Source: Amborella trichopoda
Lineage: Eukaryota; Streptophyta; Magnoliopsida; Amborellales; Amborellaceae
Reading direction: 5' to 3'
Assembly (NCBI RefSeq): GCF_000471905.2
Contig: NW_006499969.1
Span: 47,803-111,802 of the forward strand
DNA: 64,000 nucleotides
The notes under the pieces are model-generated. The model did not search any database. It was not told where the DNA came from and was given only the letters and a program-made list of their open reading frames with translations. A program made the position numbers and the translations under genes. Of the stretch, positions 45,801-56,036 are shown in pieces (the first letter of the stretch is position 1; each line of letters opens with the position of its first letter).

Positions 45801-46015
45801 TTTTTTTGAAATTGTTTCTTTATGTCCACTACCTTAGATATATCTGATCACGATGAAACTTGGAAGGTAGCCTTTTGAAGTTCTTGTGAAGATCTTGACT
45901 AGTTTTAAGACCATTATGAGACTATTGAAATTTCCACTGTTTTGTCAGACTTTATTGACTCGCTTCCTCTTTAATCCACATCAGAGACCAAGGTGCTGAA
46001 AAATGAGTTCAAACA
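42868..46015 (-). mobile_element. M 5' LTR (copy D)
   Basis: On the minus strand it starts TGTTTGAACTCATTTTTCAGC at 46015 and ends ...CTTAACCA at 42868, 3148 bp, collinear with LTR C but without insertion X. A TATA motif (minus strand, TTTTATATAAATA) lies at 44697-44709. GA-rich tracts and a hairpin-type array (43815-44230) follow downstream. E2 gag resumes directly after 46015. Confidence 0.9.
43815..44230 (-). repeat. Hairpin-type tandem array in M 5' LTR
   Basis: About seven to eight units of 55-60 bp equivalent to those of LTR C but with a different core: ACACAGGCRACGTTAAGCCTTCACCGGCTGTGTTAGA plus a purine spacer. Arms such as CACAGGC or CACAGGCGA and GGCTGTG can pair. The unit number and loop sequence differ from LTR C, showing that the array evolved after the LTRs separated or by exchange. 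Confidence 0.8.
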
Positions 46016-47270
46016 CCCATACCATCAGATATGGGGCCATGACCTAAGTGAGTGCTCCAGTTTCCATGACATAATCGTGAAGAAAATATAGGGATGCGAA
46101 GAAGTTTGTCCCCAAGTCACTGCTTCACCGGTGCAAGGGGGCCTCACAACACAAGACACGTCTAATGATGATTCAGATCCTGCTGAACCCTCAAAATCCC
46201 AACCATGGAAAGTCTACCATGGGCGAAGCAGACTCAAGTCCTTAAAACGTGCGGCAGTTCGTCAAGCTAGGGTTGCTCACAAACCTAGTGAGATTGACCA
46301 AACACCTCCATAGGTAACCAGGAAGAGACGGGCCCTAAGGGCTGCTCGCAAAAGGAACAAGCCTCCTCAACTGTCGGTCAAGCAAGAGTTTCTCAGGCCT
46401 CTTCCTCCCTTGTCGACCTTACAAGATTTCATCCCTTGCTCAATCATTCTTCCTCCTTCACCTCATTAAGAGGATGTCCTTGAGCCATCTTCTGCTCGGG
46501 GCACGTCCAATGAGGGTGACGACATTAAAAGCACCCCCCAATGGTCTAAGCAAGGGAAAGACCCAAAAGACCCTATGTACACGTTTAACCCTAATGATGA
46601 CATAAAAGCTGCCAAAGACCAAACTGTTGAGGGGAATGTCCTTAAAAGTCCCTCACCTAGTAACTCTTCTTCTTTTTCTTCTTCCTCTTCTATGTGCCCT
46701 GCAGGTACAACCTTGAAATGTCAAGACTTTGAGGCTCTTGACAAAGAACTCGAAGGAACCAATATAAGCAGGATGCATCGGAGGCGGCAAATAAGGAAAC
46801 TAGCCCAAGCAACTGGATTCTTAACACTTGCTGATGCTTTGGCACCTCGAGCCAAGTCAGAGTCATCTTCTTCCACAAAGAAGCACAAGAAGAGAAAATC
46901 GAAGAAACCCCAATGCCCCCTTGAGCCTGACTTTGAGCAGAGGCTTAGAGAATCAAGAGCACATAACTTCTACTCACAGGAAGCCTGTCACATGGTGCAG
47001 ATCACAAAAGCATCACCCAGCATGGGGTAAATGAGCTTGAGGTCGGGGAAAATGTTGCAACCCTTACCTCAGAAGCCAGACATCTTGAAATATCCTAGTC
47101 CTCCACTTCTCCCCCAAAATATCCCAAAAAATTTATCAATCCTCAAGCTACCTAGGGCGAGGAGGCTCCTTCCTCGCCCAAATACCCTAAACATTCCACC
47201 TATCCTCCAATTTTCTGGGATGCCTCCGATCCCATGTACCCAACCACCTCCTAAGCCTCAATCATGAATC
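46016..47270 (+). pseudogene. gag: E2 gag C-terminus and gag-pro linker, downstream of M
   Basis: It continues E2 gag: YHQIWGHDLSECSSFHDII completes the second zinc knuckle. WKVYHGRSRLKSLKRAAVRQ (46131-46313) follows, then DxK-type repeats (46497-46645) and a 151-residue open frame (46575-47030) with a Ser-rich stretch, CQDFEALDKELEG, a basic SSTKKHKKRKSKKPQCP segment and DFEQRLRES. After a frame change comes MSLRSGKMLQPLPQKP (47031-47267). The Lys-rich segment may bind nucleic acid (inference). Confidence 0.8.
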
Positions 47271-47737
47271 TCCACTTCACTAAAACTAGTCGCCGTCACC
47301 CAAATCAAGCTGGCTGTGCAACAAAGCCAGTCAGCTGACCAAAAAAACCTCCCCCACCTAAACCTGACCTTCAATCTCCCATACTGCTTACACCCACAGT
47401 GGACATCAAGAAGGTCCTCATCAAGTACTGGGTGACTGTACGATCACTGAGTCGCAACCCTCCTATGTACCTTAGAGTGAACCCCCTCGACCTGACAAAT
47501 CGGCTCTGCTCAAAATTGACCCTTTCATATGTAAACAGGCTGAAGATATAAGGGCCATGCTCTATAGTAAACCCTAGCTAGAAAAAAAAATGTTAGGAGT
47601 ATGGGTGTCTTCATTAGAGGTTAATGAGAAGATCCCAGAAGACAATGATGAGGAGTTGCAAGAGGCCCCAAAAGAATAGGAAGAAGGCGGTCAAGTCACA
47701 ACAGATGAACTCTAGGATATAAATCTAGGGTATGAAG
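47271..47737 (+). pseudogene. E2 linker and acidic pre-RT segment (protease missing)
   Basis: Here the linker should lead into protease, but no HLRKLPALL, SAVN or WLH landmarks can be found. Instead the sequence passes to an acidic segment (NDEELQEAPKE ... EEGGQVTTDEL) equivalent to that before RT in E1 and M, with several stops. E3's LTR cuts it at 47738. The 5-bp flank TGAAG (47733-47737) should reappear after E3's far LTR outside the window. Confidence 0.65.
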
Positions 47738-49164
47738 TGTTGGAAGGTATTTTTCATCAACATGGGGCCCTCGCTCAATAAAGGCCTAGCAAGTAGTGGA
47801 AATTCTGACAGTCTCAGAATTGACCCAGAATTGGCCAAGATCTTCATAAGGTCCCTCAAAAGTCTCTTGCTAAGTTTCTTCGCATTTCGGTGTGTCTAAG
47901 GCAGTGCCAACTGAGAAACAGTTCAGGTAGAGTCGGCCTCTAGCACCCTGAATGGATCCCTATAACTAGAGCTTTATTTTCAGCATTTCAAATTGCCGTG
48001 GGATCACCACCATTGGATCTGACACGATTGAAAAGCCCTAAGGGTCAAGTTTCAGCGCAAACAAACATTCCAAGAACAAGTTATAGGCAAAAGAGTGAAA
48101 CAGGGGGAGTCACACACTATTCCCTTGAGGCCACCCTGCAACACTACACCATTGAAGGATAGTCACGACTAGTGACTTTCAATATTCATATCTCGACCAT
48201 CCCACATCGGATCATGCTCAAATTTGGTGAGCATGTTCGTCTAGTTAAAACTAACGATTCAATATATGTCACTCCTCGTGACGCTACCCGAGCGCGAAGA
48301 AAAACTAGAGAGATGTTGCTAAGTCGTGAAGAAAGTATAGGATATTCAGCAGTGTCGCGCCTTGCTCGGGTGGCCAAATCACGCCCATGTGAGCCCGATT
48401 TACACGAGACCAATTCTATTGCTGGCGTAAGGTCTCGGGACATCTTTGAAAAGAACCCCGTACATGGTGAATAGTCGAATTCTACACATGAAGCCGACGA
48501 ACAGACTACAAATTCCATCACCAGAATCCTTGATTTTGGCCAAAATTCCAAACTTGCAAAATCTTCGTTCGGCCACAGAATCGAGATGCGTTTGGTGCCT
48601 CGTGATCGTAGCGACATGCTCAGTGTATTTAGTGAAGAAAACACAAGCAACATCGTCGGACGAATACACTATCAGTTTAAAGTTTCAAGATCTACTCAAA
48701 TTCAAGTCACATGATCGGGCACTTAAAACATGATCCATGGCTCGAAGGTGGTATCAAATCAATTGTCATGCCAATACCTATAAGAAAACAATCATCATAG
48801 GATCAACCGGGCAACAAAACGACCTCGGATCAACCATGTAAGAACACACAAGTCCTAGGGCAGCGCAGGGGCTGTTTTGAAATTCCACAACTGGTTAAGA
48901 AGGGCCAAATTTGTCATTTTTCACCCTATTTTCTAATTTCTTTTAAATAAATTTAATCTTAAATTTCAGCAATTAGGGTTACTTTTGATCATCCACCCAT
49001 CTTTGTGGCACACTTTTATATATACGTACCATCATTGGTTTACCTGCCCTTTCCCTCGAGAAAGGTTCTAAGAGAGCGATCATAAATCTTGGGTTCACCA
49101 AAAACTCGAGACACGTGCTGCTATATCACCTAGATCCGAAGGGTGAGATCAAGGCACCTAACCA
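47738..49164 (+). mobile_element. E3 5' LTR
   Basis: It begins TGTTGGAAGGTATTTTTCAT and ends ...CACCTAACCA three bases before the PBS. At 1427 bp it is short because the stretch between the promoter and the LTR end is only about 140 bp and has no tandem array. This is the plus-strand reference for the family: solo LTRs A and B are its reverse complement over most of its length. Confidence 0.9.
49015..49024 (+). promoter_or_regulatory. TATA box of E3 5' LTR
   Basis: TTTATATATA lies about 140 bases before the LTR end. Equivalent TATA motifs occur at the same place in LTR A (6884-6892), C (36491-36499), D (44697-44709) and F (19385-19394), which supports its use as the element promoter. Confidence 0.7.
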
Positions 49165-49167
49165 GCT

Positions 49168-49186
49168 TGGCGACTCCACTGGGGAC
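49168..49186 (+). other. E3 primer-binding site
   Basis: TGGCGACTCCACTGGGGAC, the PBS form reported for Ogre/Tat-type elements (arginine tRNA primer). It is the least altered of the three PBS copies in the window. Confidence 0.9.
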
Positions 49187-49483
49187 TTATTACCCCTTTG
49201 TTGGTGCGCTCTTGTTTGACCAATTTCCTTCTTTACTTTCTGCACTTATTTCTATGGCACCTGGGTTGTTCAACCTGTTCATCCGGGTTGGGGACTTCCT
49301 TATCCCTGCACTCGTAGTTGTCCCAGGGAAGTGAGCTGCTCAAGCCTCCTTCCCTACTCTCCTTTTGAGTCAGGACTCAAGGTCTGGCTCCCAGGTTCTC
49401 ACCTGGATCAGTACGAGAGGAGACTTAAATGTCCATGTCTCCCTGCTTTCTCGCCCTGGTAGACTTTCACCAAGGCCCCTTAC

Positions 49484-50057
49484 ATGGGTAGCACTTCTAT
49501 TGCCGCACACTCTGCTACTGGGAAATCTCCTGCCAGTCATACTGCTACGGTACACCGGAAGGCTACCCCATCCATCCCTGTGAAAGGTAAGGAAATTGTT
49601 GTCGCTTCTGAGGCTTGCCACGAGGCAACCCCCTGTGCTCCTTCACCACTCCGAGCCTCCACACCTGGAGGGTCGATACACAGAGGCGGAGGTCCTGAGG
49701 TCTTCACCCCTCGCACACACCCCAAGGCTCATGGTCCATTCACTCAAGCCAGACCTCGAGGCAACCCTCATGTTGCCTTGAGTTCACATCCAAGGCTAGG
49801 CCTTCTAGGGCCAAATCCTACATGCTTTTGTATTCACTTTCCACAGCTCAAAGCAATGTTATCTCTATGCCACCTCAAGCACTGGAGGGTCGACCGTTCC
49901 ATCATCCCTCCTGACACACAGCTGGACAAGTTCTCACATCATCCCTCATAAACACAAGCTCGTGGGTCTCGGCCTCCTCAAGCTGAACCCATTGACCGAG
50001 CCCAAGCTGACCCTCAAGTAACCCGGACGATTAACCTTAAGGGTGCACACACACCAT
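49484..50057 (+). pseudogene. E3 gag N-terminal region, two overlapping open frames
   Basis: A 155-residue open frame (49484-49951) is Pro/Arg/His-rich, with RTHPKAHGPFTQARPRGNPH. An overlapping frame (49596-49781) encodes SLKPDLEATLMLP. Both align with the equivalent overlapping frames of M (41882-42238 and 41806-42252). In M the second frame is continuous with gag, so that one is the more likely gag N-terminus. Solo LTR E interrupts the region at 50058. Confidence 0.6.
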
Positions 50058-50861
50058 TGGTTAGGCGCCTTGATCTCGCCCTCCGGATCCTGGATGAATT
50101 GGGCAGCATGCATCTTGGGTTTCGAGGGCAGACATGGGATGTTTCTTTGAGATCGCTCTGTCGGGAACCTCATTCAGGAACCAAGGTAGGTATTACCAAC
50201 TGATGATAGTGGAATTTAAGGTGGGTTCGATACTTAGTCGGGCTGGCTCGTGTGGGCGCCCTCTTAGATCATGAAGAAAGCCCCCCAGTAATAAAGCCCA
50301 TTTGGAATCGGCTCCCTTGGCTTGTATTCTTCTTGTTTTCTGCAATCATACACATATGGAATGTATTATAAGACAGGTGGGTATGAGACCTCACCTTTTT
50401 CTCTATGGTGATGGTACATAAGCATGCGCATTCAAAATAAGAAGAGAGAAAATGAGAGAAGGGAAGATGGGGGAGAGAGGAATTTGATCAAGCGGGGAGA
50501 TCAGCACAGTGACTAAACTAATAAGTAATTAGCCTGACGTGATAGTAGAGCGGGCTCGGTAACTCAGACTAGTTCAACAGGATTACTACTAGACGTTAGT
50601 GCCGATACTGACCAGCTCGACACGATGGTTAGTCTGTCGTGGTGATAAAGAGGGCACAGTAGTTTCAGCACAACAACATTAGACATGTCTGATCGTGATG
50701 AAACTTGGCATGTGGCCTTTCTGAGTGATGATGAAGATCTTGACCAATTTTGGAGCACTTATATGACTATCAAATTTTCCACTTATTTTGTAGGCTTTTA
50801 TTGACCTACTTCTTATTTATTCCTAATCAGGGATCAAGGTGCTGAAAAATGTGTTCAAACA
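50058..50861 (-). mobile_element. Solo LTR E with large internal deletion, minus orientation
   Basis: Bounded by TGGTTAGGCGCC (50058) and ...TGTTCAAACA (50861), with a perfect 5-bp duplication ACCAT at 50053-50057 and 50862-50866. Only the two ends of the LTR remain: the 3'-terminal part (50058-about 50660) is joined to the 5'-terminal part (about 50680-50861), and the promoter, hairpin region and middle are missing. Its terminus matches that of LTR D (TGTTTGAA). Confidence 0.9.
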
Positions 50862-52100
50862 ACCATCTTTGCAAGTCCTTCTCGGAGCCAGACTTAGGCA
50901 GAGTCACGAGCCGGCCCCTCTTCTCTTCCCCGCTCTCCCGATGCCAGGTAAGTACCTTAAGCACTGTTACTCAACGGTCTTCCCTAAGAGTACCATCTTG
51001 AGCCAGCCCTGGGTCAGCCGAACACCCTGGCCTAAAAAAGGAATTCGAGGAAATGGATTGCTGTCAGAGAGAGGCCTCCAGCCTCTAGGACAAGAACCCA
51101 AGCTACCCTCTGTTCTTGGGCCTCACTCCCTACTCCAGCTCATAGATATGGCCCTCGCCTGTTCGAAGAAAACTGGGCAGTCTAGGTCCAAGGCTCGGTT
51201 CTGGAATGACGTCCGTAGCCTCCTCAGGATCAAGCAGAAAAGAGGCCTATAGATCTTGACCATGGAAGCCTCCAAGGCAGTCGAGGTCACCACCCCTGAT
51301 GACCTCCTACCTTGTATTCCTTTTTTCCCCCTTCAAACTCCTGAACCTGAGAAAGTCCAAGAGTATTGTTCGGTGATAACTACCCAAAAGCCACGGTCCC
51401 AAGACCATTAGGAACCAGTCCTTACAAGATCGGCATACAAAGCCTACGTCTAGTTGGGGCAAGCTGAGTCCCTCCAGACTGACTTGCCATGCATGACTCG
51501 CCAACCTCGACAGTTTGCTGCATCACCTGACTCTGAACCTCTCGAGGAAACTGCCAGTGTCATGGTGATCAATAACCCGAACAACATTCAAGAGGAACGG
51601 ATGAACAAGTTCGAAGAAATGATGCAAGCTATCCTTAGAAAGATGGAGCATCTAGAGGCCACTAGGTCCCCTTCTTCGTCCAACTCCTCGAAATCGGAGG
51701 CAACCGATCATACCACCCCCATGACCAAAAGGGAAGCAGTTCAGACCTGCATATGGAACATGCTTCCCGAGATCACCCTACATGTCGAGGCATCCAATCG
51801 GACCTTCATGTCAGAGCTCATCTCTTAGGCAGTTCGTATTGAGGGATTGTTTAAGCATGAAAACTCTCGTCAGCAACCCTTCGCCTCAAACTCTCGCTTC
51901 AGCTGTCAGGGCAATCAAAATTCAATGATTACCGCAGCTGTCACCGTGACTGACACCAAAGGCACGACTCCTCAAACTCTCAACCTCTCCAAGACACAGA
52001 CATCTCAGGCCGAGGGCAAGCAGCAATCCTACAATGTGGTCTCGCCTCCTAAAAAACAGTAAGCAGAATGACTACTAGACCCAGCACCTTAATAAGGTTT
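50862..52100 (+). pseudogene. gag: E3 gag, central core deleted
   Basis: After LTR E the gag continues through FPKSTILSQP (matching FRSCLWGPQ-type sequence of M only loosely), SVLGPHSLLQLIDMALACSKK and ARFWNDVRSLLRIKQKRGL, then through a stop to EASKAVEVTTPDDLLP and, in the open frame 51454-51828, SVMVINNPNNIQEERMNKFEEMMQAILRKMEHL. In M this helix is followed by about 180 residues containing the Retrotrans_gag core; in E3 it runs almost directly into TKREAVQTC and EITLHVEASN. The core domain is therefore deleted, apparently in frame. GNQNSMITAAVTVTDTKGT follows. Confidence 0.8.
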
Positions 52101-53826
52101 ACCCCTTTAACATGAAGTGGACCCCTGCACTGCTCCAACTGTTGTTAGTATAGAACATAATCCAGCTACCAGAGGTCACCACTGTAGAGCCCCTGGGGCA
52201 GAAGGCGAATGAGAGCTATCAAAGAAGAGTAGCCCACCACACTCACAACTGATATAAGCTCAATGACACTGTCGAAGCCCCTATCAACAAGGGTCAGATA
52301 AAGCTCGAAGAGTTGAAAAAGGCATTTGGGGCAGCTAAGGCATCTCATATAGTCACGATTGAGCACTCTCTATCCTTCGTGCATTTTTCTCCATAATGTT
52401 CAAAGAAAAAAATTGCCACCCTAAAGCCGACAAGGTTGCCTAAGGTCCTACCTCCAGGGACCGAGAACCTCTGTTGCGCATACCACCAGAAATGAGGCCA
52501 TGACATTAGCGAGTGCACTAGCTTCCATAAGCTCTTGGCTAAGAAGACGCAACAGTGCCAAGAAGTTCAAGGCTACTCAAGAAGATGCCCTAAGGTCCTC
52601 TCATGCTTGCACAAGAAGACCTCCCGACACAAGCCCGGGGAAATGCCGAGCATGATCCTCTCCAGACCCTCCTTGAAGCAAAGTTGCACTAGGGTCTTGT
52701 CACCCCCAAGTCTACCAAACAGCTTAAGCATCTTGGCCGGGCACAGAAAAGCTTTGGTGCCCATACCATCAAGTGTGGGGCCACGAACTCAAAGACTGCT
52801 CTGGGTTCAAGGCCATAGTCACAGAGAAAGTCCAACAAGGCCTCATCGCTTGTGCCACTCTCCCAGAACACGTCCGGGTCCTCACTCTCGCTACAAGCCC
52901 CTCACGAGCAAGTACCGGATCCCTTAGAGCCCTCGACCTCTCAGCCTTGGGAAGTCTACCATCTATGAAATAGGCTCAAATCCCTTAAACGTGAGGCAGT
53001 CTACCAGCTAGGGTTACTCACCAACCTAATAGGGCTATCCAAACACCCTCTCAGGGATCTCGAAGGAGAAAGCGAACACATAGGTCAGCTCGATGAAGGA
53101 ATCATTCTCCTTAGGCACCAGTTGAGAAGAATTCCTCGGGCCCCTTCCTCCACTGCTGACCTTGCAGGAGTTCATCCCACGTGCACCTCGCCTCATAGTA
53201 TCGTCCAATCAGGCAGACGGCCCTGAGTCATCAATATCTTAGGAGTCAACCAAAATGGGTGACGATGTTAAAAGCACTCCACAACAGTCAAAGCCAGGGA
53301 ATGACCTTAAATACCCCATGTAAACATCTAATACCGGAGACAACGTAAAAAGCTGTTCGGAATGTTCTGACTCTTCTTCTTCTCCCCCCGCCTCTATTTT
53401 CTCCACAGGTACAGCTCGACGATGCTAAGACTTCGACACTCTAAACAAAGAGTTCGGAGACACTAACCTCACCATGACGCAGTAAGAATGCCTCAGAGAA
53501 ATGCTGGCTCAGGCGACAGGATTCTTGACAGTCACTGACGCCCTAATAACCCAAGCCAAGACCTAGTCATCCTCAAGCTCCATTTATAAAGAAAATGGGT
53601 CTAAGATCAGGAAAGAAGCTACAGCCCACACCTCAAAAGTTCAAGGTCCTCAAGTTCCTGGCATTAGCTTTTCCCTAAGCCCAAACCTCAAACCTCTACA
53701 TCCCTAATACATATTCCTATTACTGCCCCATCGACCGAGACCACACCGGCTGAGCAAAGTCAGCCAGTATTACAAACTAGAACTCAACCAAAGCTTATTC
53801 CTAAGCCTACCCTACCACCTACACCA
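52101..53826 (+). pseudogene. E3 gag zinc-knuckle region and gag-pro linker, heavily decayed
   Basis: Through many stops one can follow the second zinc knuckle (AYHQK, stop, GHDISECTSFHKLLAKK, about 52478-52545), a segment with TSQPWEVYH and NRLKSLKREAV (about 52935-53005), DxK-type repeats (53255-53360), an ATGFLT-like segment near 53515 and MGLRSGKKLQPTPQKFK (about 53595-53645). The order is the same as in E1 and E2. The protease frame follows with no stop from 53827. Confidence 0.7.
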
Positions 53827-54615
53827 GTGACTGGATCGGAAACACAGAAGAGAAATGCGGATAAAGTAAACTATGATGTAGTTGGGCACTTGAGAAAGCT
53901 TCCAGCCCTTTTAAGTATCTATGATGCCTTCCTGCTGTCCAGAGACTACAATATGGCTCTGAACCAAGCTCTTTCTAACCCGAAGGTATACGAGACTGGG
54001 GTGGAACTTATTGAGGTTGACTTAGCAATTCTAAGTGGGTGCCTGGCAATCTCCTTTTCCAAAGATGACCTCGAGTTGGGAGGCAAATTCCACAATCGCC
54101 CCCTCTTCGTTAATGGTGAATTGCATGCCTACCCTCTCAACCAGATCATGCTGAATGGAGGGTCAGCAGTTATTGTAATCCCAAGAAGGATTCTCACTCG
54201 ATTGGGATTAGGGTCTAATGACCTCCCTCCTATGCACATCACTGTGCAAGGGTTCAACCTGTCAGGAGTAAAGCCAGCCAGCAGCACAGTGCGCCTCCGT
54301 CTCAATATCGGTGACCTCAATGATTATGCTCAGTTCGTTGTAATCGACACCGACACCTCTTACAATGTCCTGCTTGGTTGTCCTTGGCTTCACGATCAGG
54401 GGGTGGTCCCTTCCATGCTCCACCAATGCTTCAAGTACAACCAAGATGGAGTCGATGCTGATAAAAGACTGTTCCTCGTAGTTGAGACTCACTATGCCGA
54501 TGCCAAGTACTATTTCACAGACCTCCCAGCATCAGAAAGATCAAAAGATGAAGATCAGAAGTCTGTGAGAGAGACAAGGCCTTCATCTCATGACGAAGTT
54601 GAGGATCTGGGGTGA
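53827..54615 (+). CDS. pro: E3 protease domain, open frame, catalytic Asp replaced
   Basis: A 262-residue open frame covers the whole Tat-type protease region: YDVVGHLRKLPALLSIYDAF (residues 16-35), AISFSKDDLELG, HNRPLFVNGEL, the active-site segment IMLNGGSAVIVIP (107-119), HITVQGFNLSGVK, RLRLNIGDLNDYAQF, VIDTDTSYNVLLGCPWLHDQ (172-191) and VPSMLHQCFKY. The catalytic Asp is Asn110 (codon AAT, 54154-54156), one transition away from GAT, so the enzyme should be inactive. The open frame contrasts with the decayed gag upstream. In life it would be part of a gag-pro polyprotein, not a separate gene; the ATG at 53827 is merely the first in the frame. Confidence 0.8.
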   Translation: MTGSETQKRNADKVNYDVVGHLRKLPALLSIYDAFLLSRDYNMALNQALSNPKVYETGVELIEVDLAILSGCLAISFSKDDLELGGKFHNRPLFVNGELHAYPLNQIMLNGGSAVIVIPRRILTRLGLGSNDLPPMHITVQGFNLSGVKPASSTVRLRLNIGDLNDYAQFVVIDTDTSYNVLLGCPWLHDQGVVPSMLHQCFKYNQDGVDADKRLFLVVETHYADAKYYFTDLPASERSKDEDQKSVRETRPSSHDEVEDLG

Positions 54616-55052
54616 ATGATCATGGACATGTTCAAAGAAGAGGAAAGACAAGGCAAGATCCTCCCTTCGACCCCCATCTGCTCACGTATACCTTGCCACC
54701 TCTTCGAGGTCATGATATCCTCTCCTCAAGACGAAGCTTCTTCCTCTACTTCTAATCCGCCAGAACAAAGCGACAAGTCAGAAGTAACCCCTAAGCCTGA
54801 GGAAGCCCCAGAGGTGGACCTTCCAGGGCCAAGAGTCACCTACACATAGACCAGCAAAAGGTTTTGTACATCTCCATCGCTCTTCTAGAGGCAGAACTGG
54901 TGCACCAACCACCACAGAAAGTGCTCCAAGTTTTGTCCTCTCTAAACAAGGAGATCACCGGCAGCTAAAAGAGGGTCTTACACTTCTCCTGGGTTTTCGA
55001 GGAAGTACAGGATGACAAGAGCCCACCGTCCAACTCTTAGGAATAAGAACCC
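54616..55052 (+). pseudogene. E3 post-protease linker, then loss of pol
   Basis: After the TGA at 54613-54615 the frame continues in DMFKEEERQGKILPSTPICS and a Ser/Glu/Pro-rich stretch (54616-54849). Remnants of the KVLxF repeats known from E1 follow (KVLQVLSSLNKEITG at about 54920; KRVLHFSWVFEEVQDDKS at about 54970). The element then departs from the Tat pattern: the acidic pre-RT segment and RT never appear. The departure point is about 55040. Confidence 0.7.
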
Positions 55053-55403
55053 ATGGCGGGGCGGAGGAGCATGGTGTGTAGCCTCGAGAATCAGTTGAAG
55101 GTTACGCGCATAGCTTCAAAGCACTTAAAGGAGTTTGTTCCTGAGACTATGACTTATGATGAACTCCAAGGCAATGTACCTCGAATCGAAGCCAAGGCTG
55201 CCCTAAATTGGAGCATTTACAGCAAGCAAGCACATCAAATCATCAGAACCATCAATTATAATCCCATCTCCAATCAAACACTCAGGGGTGTGGTAGCAAC
55301 TGCGCCCTCATTCAAGGTCATTGAAGCCACAACAGGCTGCCACAAGATGAAGCAAGTAGTGGGCTATTCTTTCTTGTCACAAACCATGAAAGGGTGGAAG
55401 TAA
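55053..55403 (+). CDS. Unrecognised 116-residue ORF at the pol deletion point
   Basis: The open frame starts MAGRRSMVCSLENQLKVTRI and ends MKGWK. I do not recognise a family. It has KHLKEFVPETMTYDELQG, a Lys/Arg-balanced composition, one Cys near each end, no evident membrane segment and no repeats. It follows the last recognisable pol-linker motif and precedes the convergent antisense gene. A purine run (about 55402-55422) and overlapping AATAAA motifs (about 55507-55518) lie downstream on the same strand. It could be a chance frame, a captured exon or part of the deleted pol. Confidence 0.35.
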   Translation: MAGRRSMVCSLENQLKVTRIASKHLKEFVPETMTYDELQGNVPRIEAKAALNWSIYSKQAHQIIRTINYNPISNQTLRGVVATAPSFKVIEATTGCHKMKQVVGYSFLSQTMKGWK

Positions 55404-55613
55404 TGAAAAAAAAGGGGGAAAAACAAAAGACATGCCATTCACAAGGAAGAGAAAAGAGTCGTTTCATTCATCAAAGAAAAAAATATTAGAAAGGCCTTTC
55501 CTTTACAAAATAAAATAAAATGCGAAGAAGGAACTGTCAAAAGTGGTCGATAACCTCATTGACCCTCTCTCAATATTCTTTGGTTGTAGCCTTTACTTGC
55601 CCAATCTCGGCCC

Positions 55614-56036
55614 TCAAACCAGCTGCCATATTAGAGCCAGCTGCTTCCTCAAGTAGTTCTCAAGGTCCAGTAACTTCTGACCTAACTCCTCTTCGATGAC
55701 TTCCCAGGCTGCTAGCTCCTCTTCCAACACGTTAAGAACTTGGACCCATTTAGCAATTTTCACCTTCAGGGCCTGCACGTTGCCATGGCGCATCGTGGCT
55801 TTCTCGGCGACGGCAGACCTCCGGGAGGTGGTGGCCTCTATTTCCTTCACTTGGACATCAACCAACTCTCGTTCCTGCTTGAGGGAATTTTCTAGCCACT
55901 CCAGCTTCGAATCCTTCATTCGTTTAGAAGCCTTGTCTACTTGCAGAGCCTTTAATCTCCAACCCTCCAGCTCGTTGGCAAGGCTCTCAAAGTAAGGGAG
56001 AGCCTCAAGAACACCTCTTATAGCAATCTCCCTCAA
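55614..56036 (-). other. Coiled-coil C-terminus of the antisense protein
   Basis: The last 140 codons are open and encode ELEGWRLKALQVDKASKRMK, LEWLENSLKQERELVDVQ and LNVLEEELAAWEVIEEELGQ, with heptad-spaced Leu/Val and many charged residues, ending in a stop at 55614. It is in the dominant frame of the antisense gene. A C-terminal coiled coil after a basic linker suggests an oligomerising protein. Confidence 0.75.

Larger units (their letters stand above)
33325..46015 (-). mobile_element. Element M: minus-strand Tat-type element inserted in E2 gag, internally deleted
   Basis: Read on the minus strand: 5' LTR D (46015-42868), an anomalous duplicated segment (42867-42680), PBS (42676-42658), gag (42252-40234), gag-pro linker, acidic pre-RT segment, the first part of RT, then immediately 3' LTR C (37814-33325). 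The flanks CCCTT (33320-33324) and CCCAT (46016-46020) form a 4/5 target-site duplication, and E2 gag resumes exactly at 46016. Protease, the RT core, both RNase H domains and integrase are absent, so M is a non-autonomous remnant. LTR C and D differ by roughly 10-12% by eye over the first 350 bases. Confidence 0.85.
32678..47737 (+). mobile_element. Element E2: deleted Tat-type element, split by M and truncated by E3
   Basis: E2 consists of two plus-strand parts, 32678-33324 and 46016-47737, which form one continuous gag when M is ignored: the zinc-knuckle region breaks off at 33324 and resumes at 46016. It begins with 30-odd bases of LTR start (TGTTTGAAGACATTTTTCAG) fused directly to mid-gag, so the rest of its 5' LTR, the PBS, the leader and the gag core are deleted. 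The protease is also missing: the linker at 47260-47420 passes into the acidic pre-RT segment. At 47738 E3 interrupts it, so any RT or 3' LTR would lie beyond the window. Confidence 0.75.

Noticed and set aside
48172-48733. Three overlapping frames of 89-155 codons on both strands
   Set aside because: They coincide with the conserved middle of the E3 LTR and have diverged counterparts in every LTR copy (for example 7252-7564, 24802-25059, 37088-37348) without a shared reading frame.
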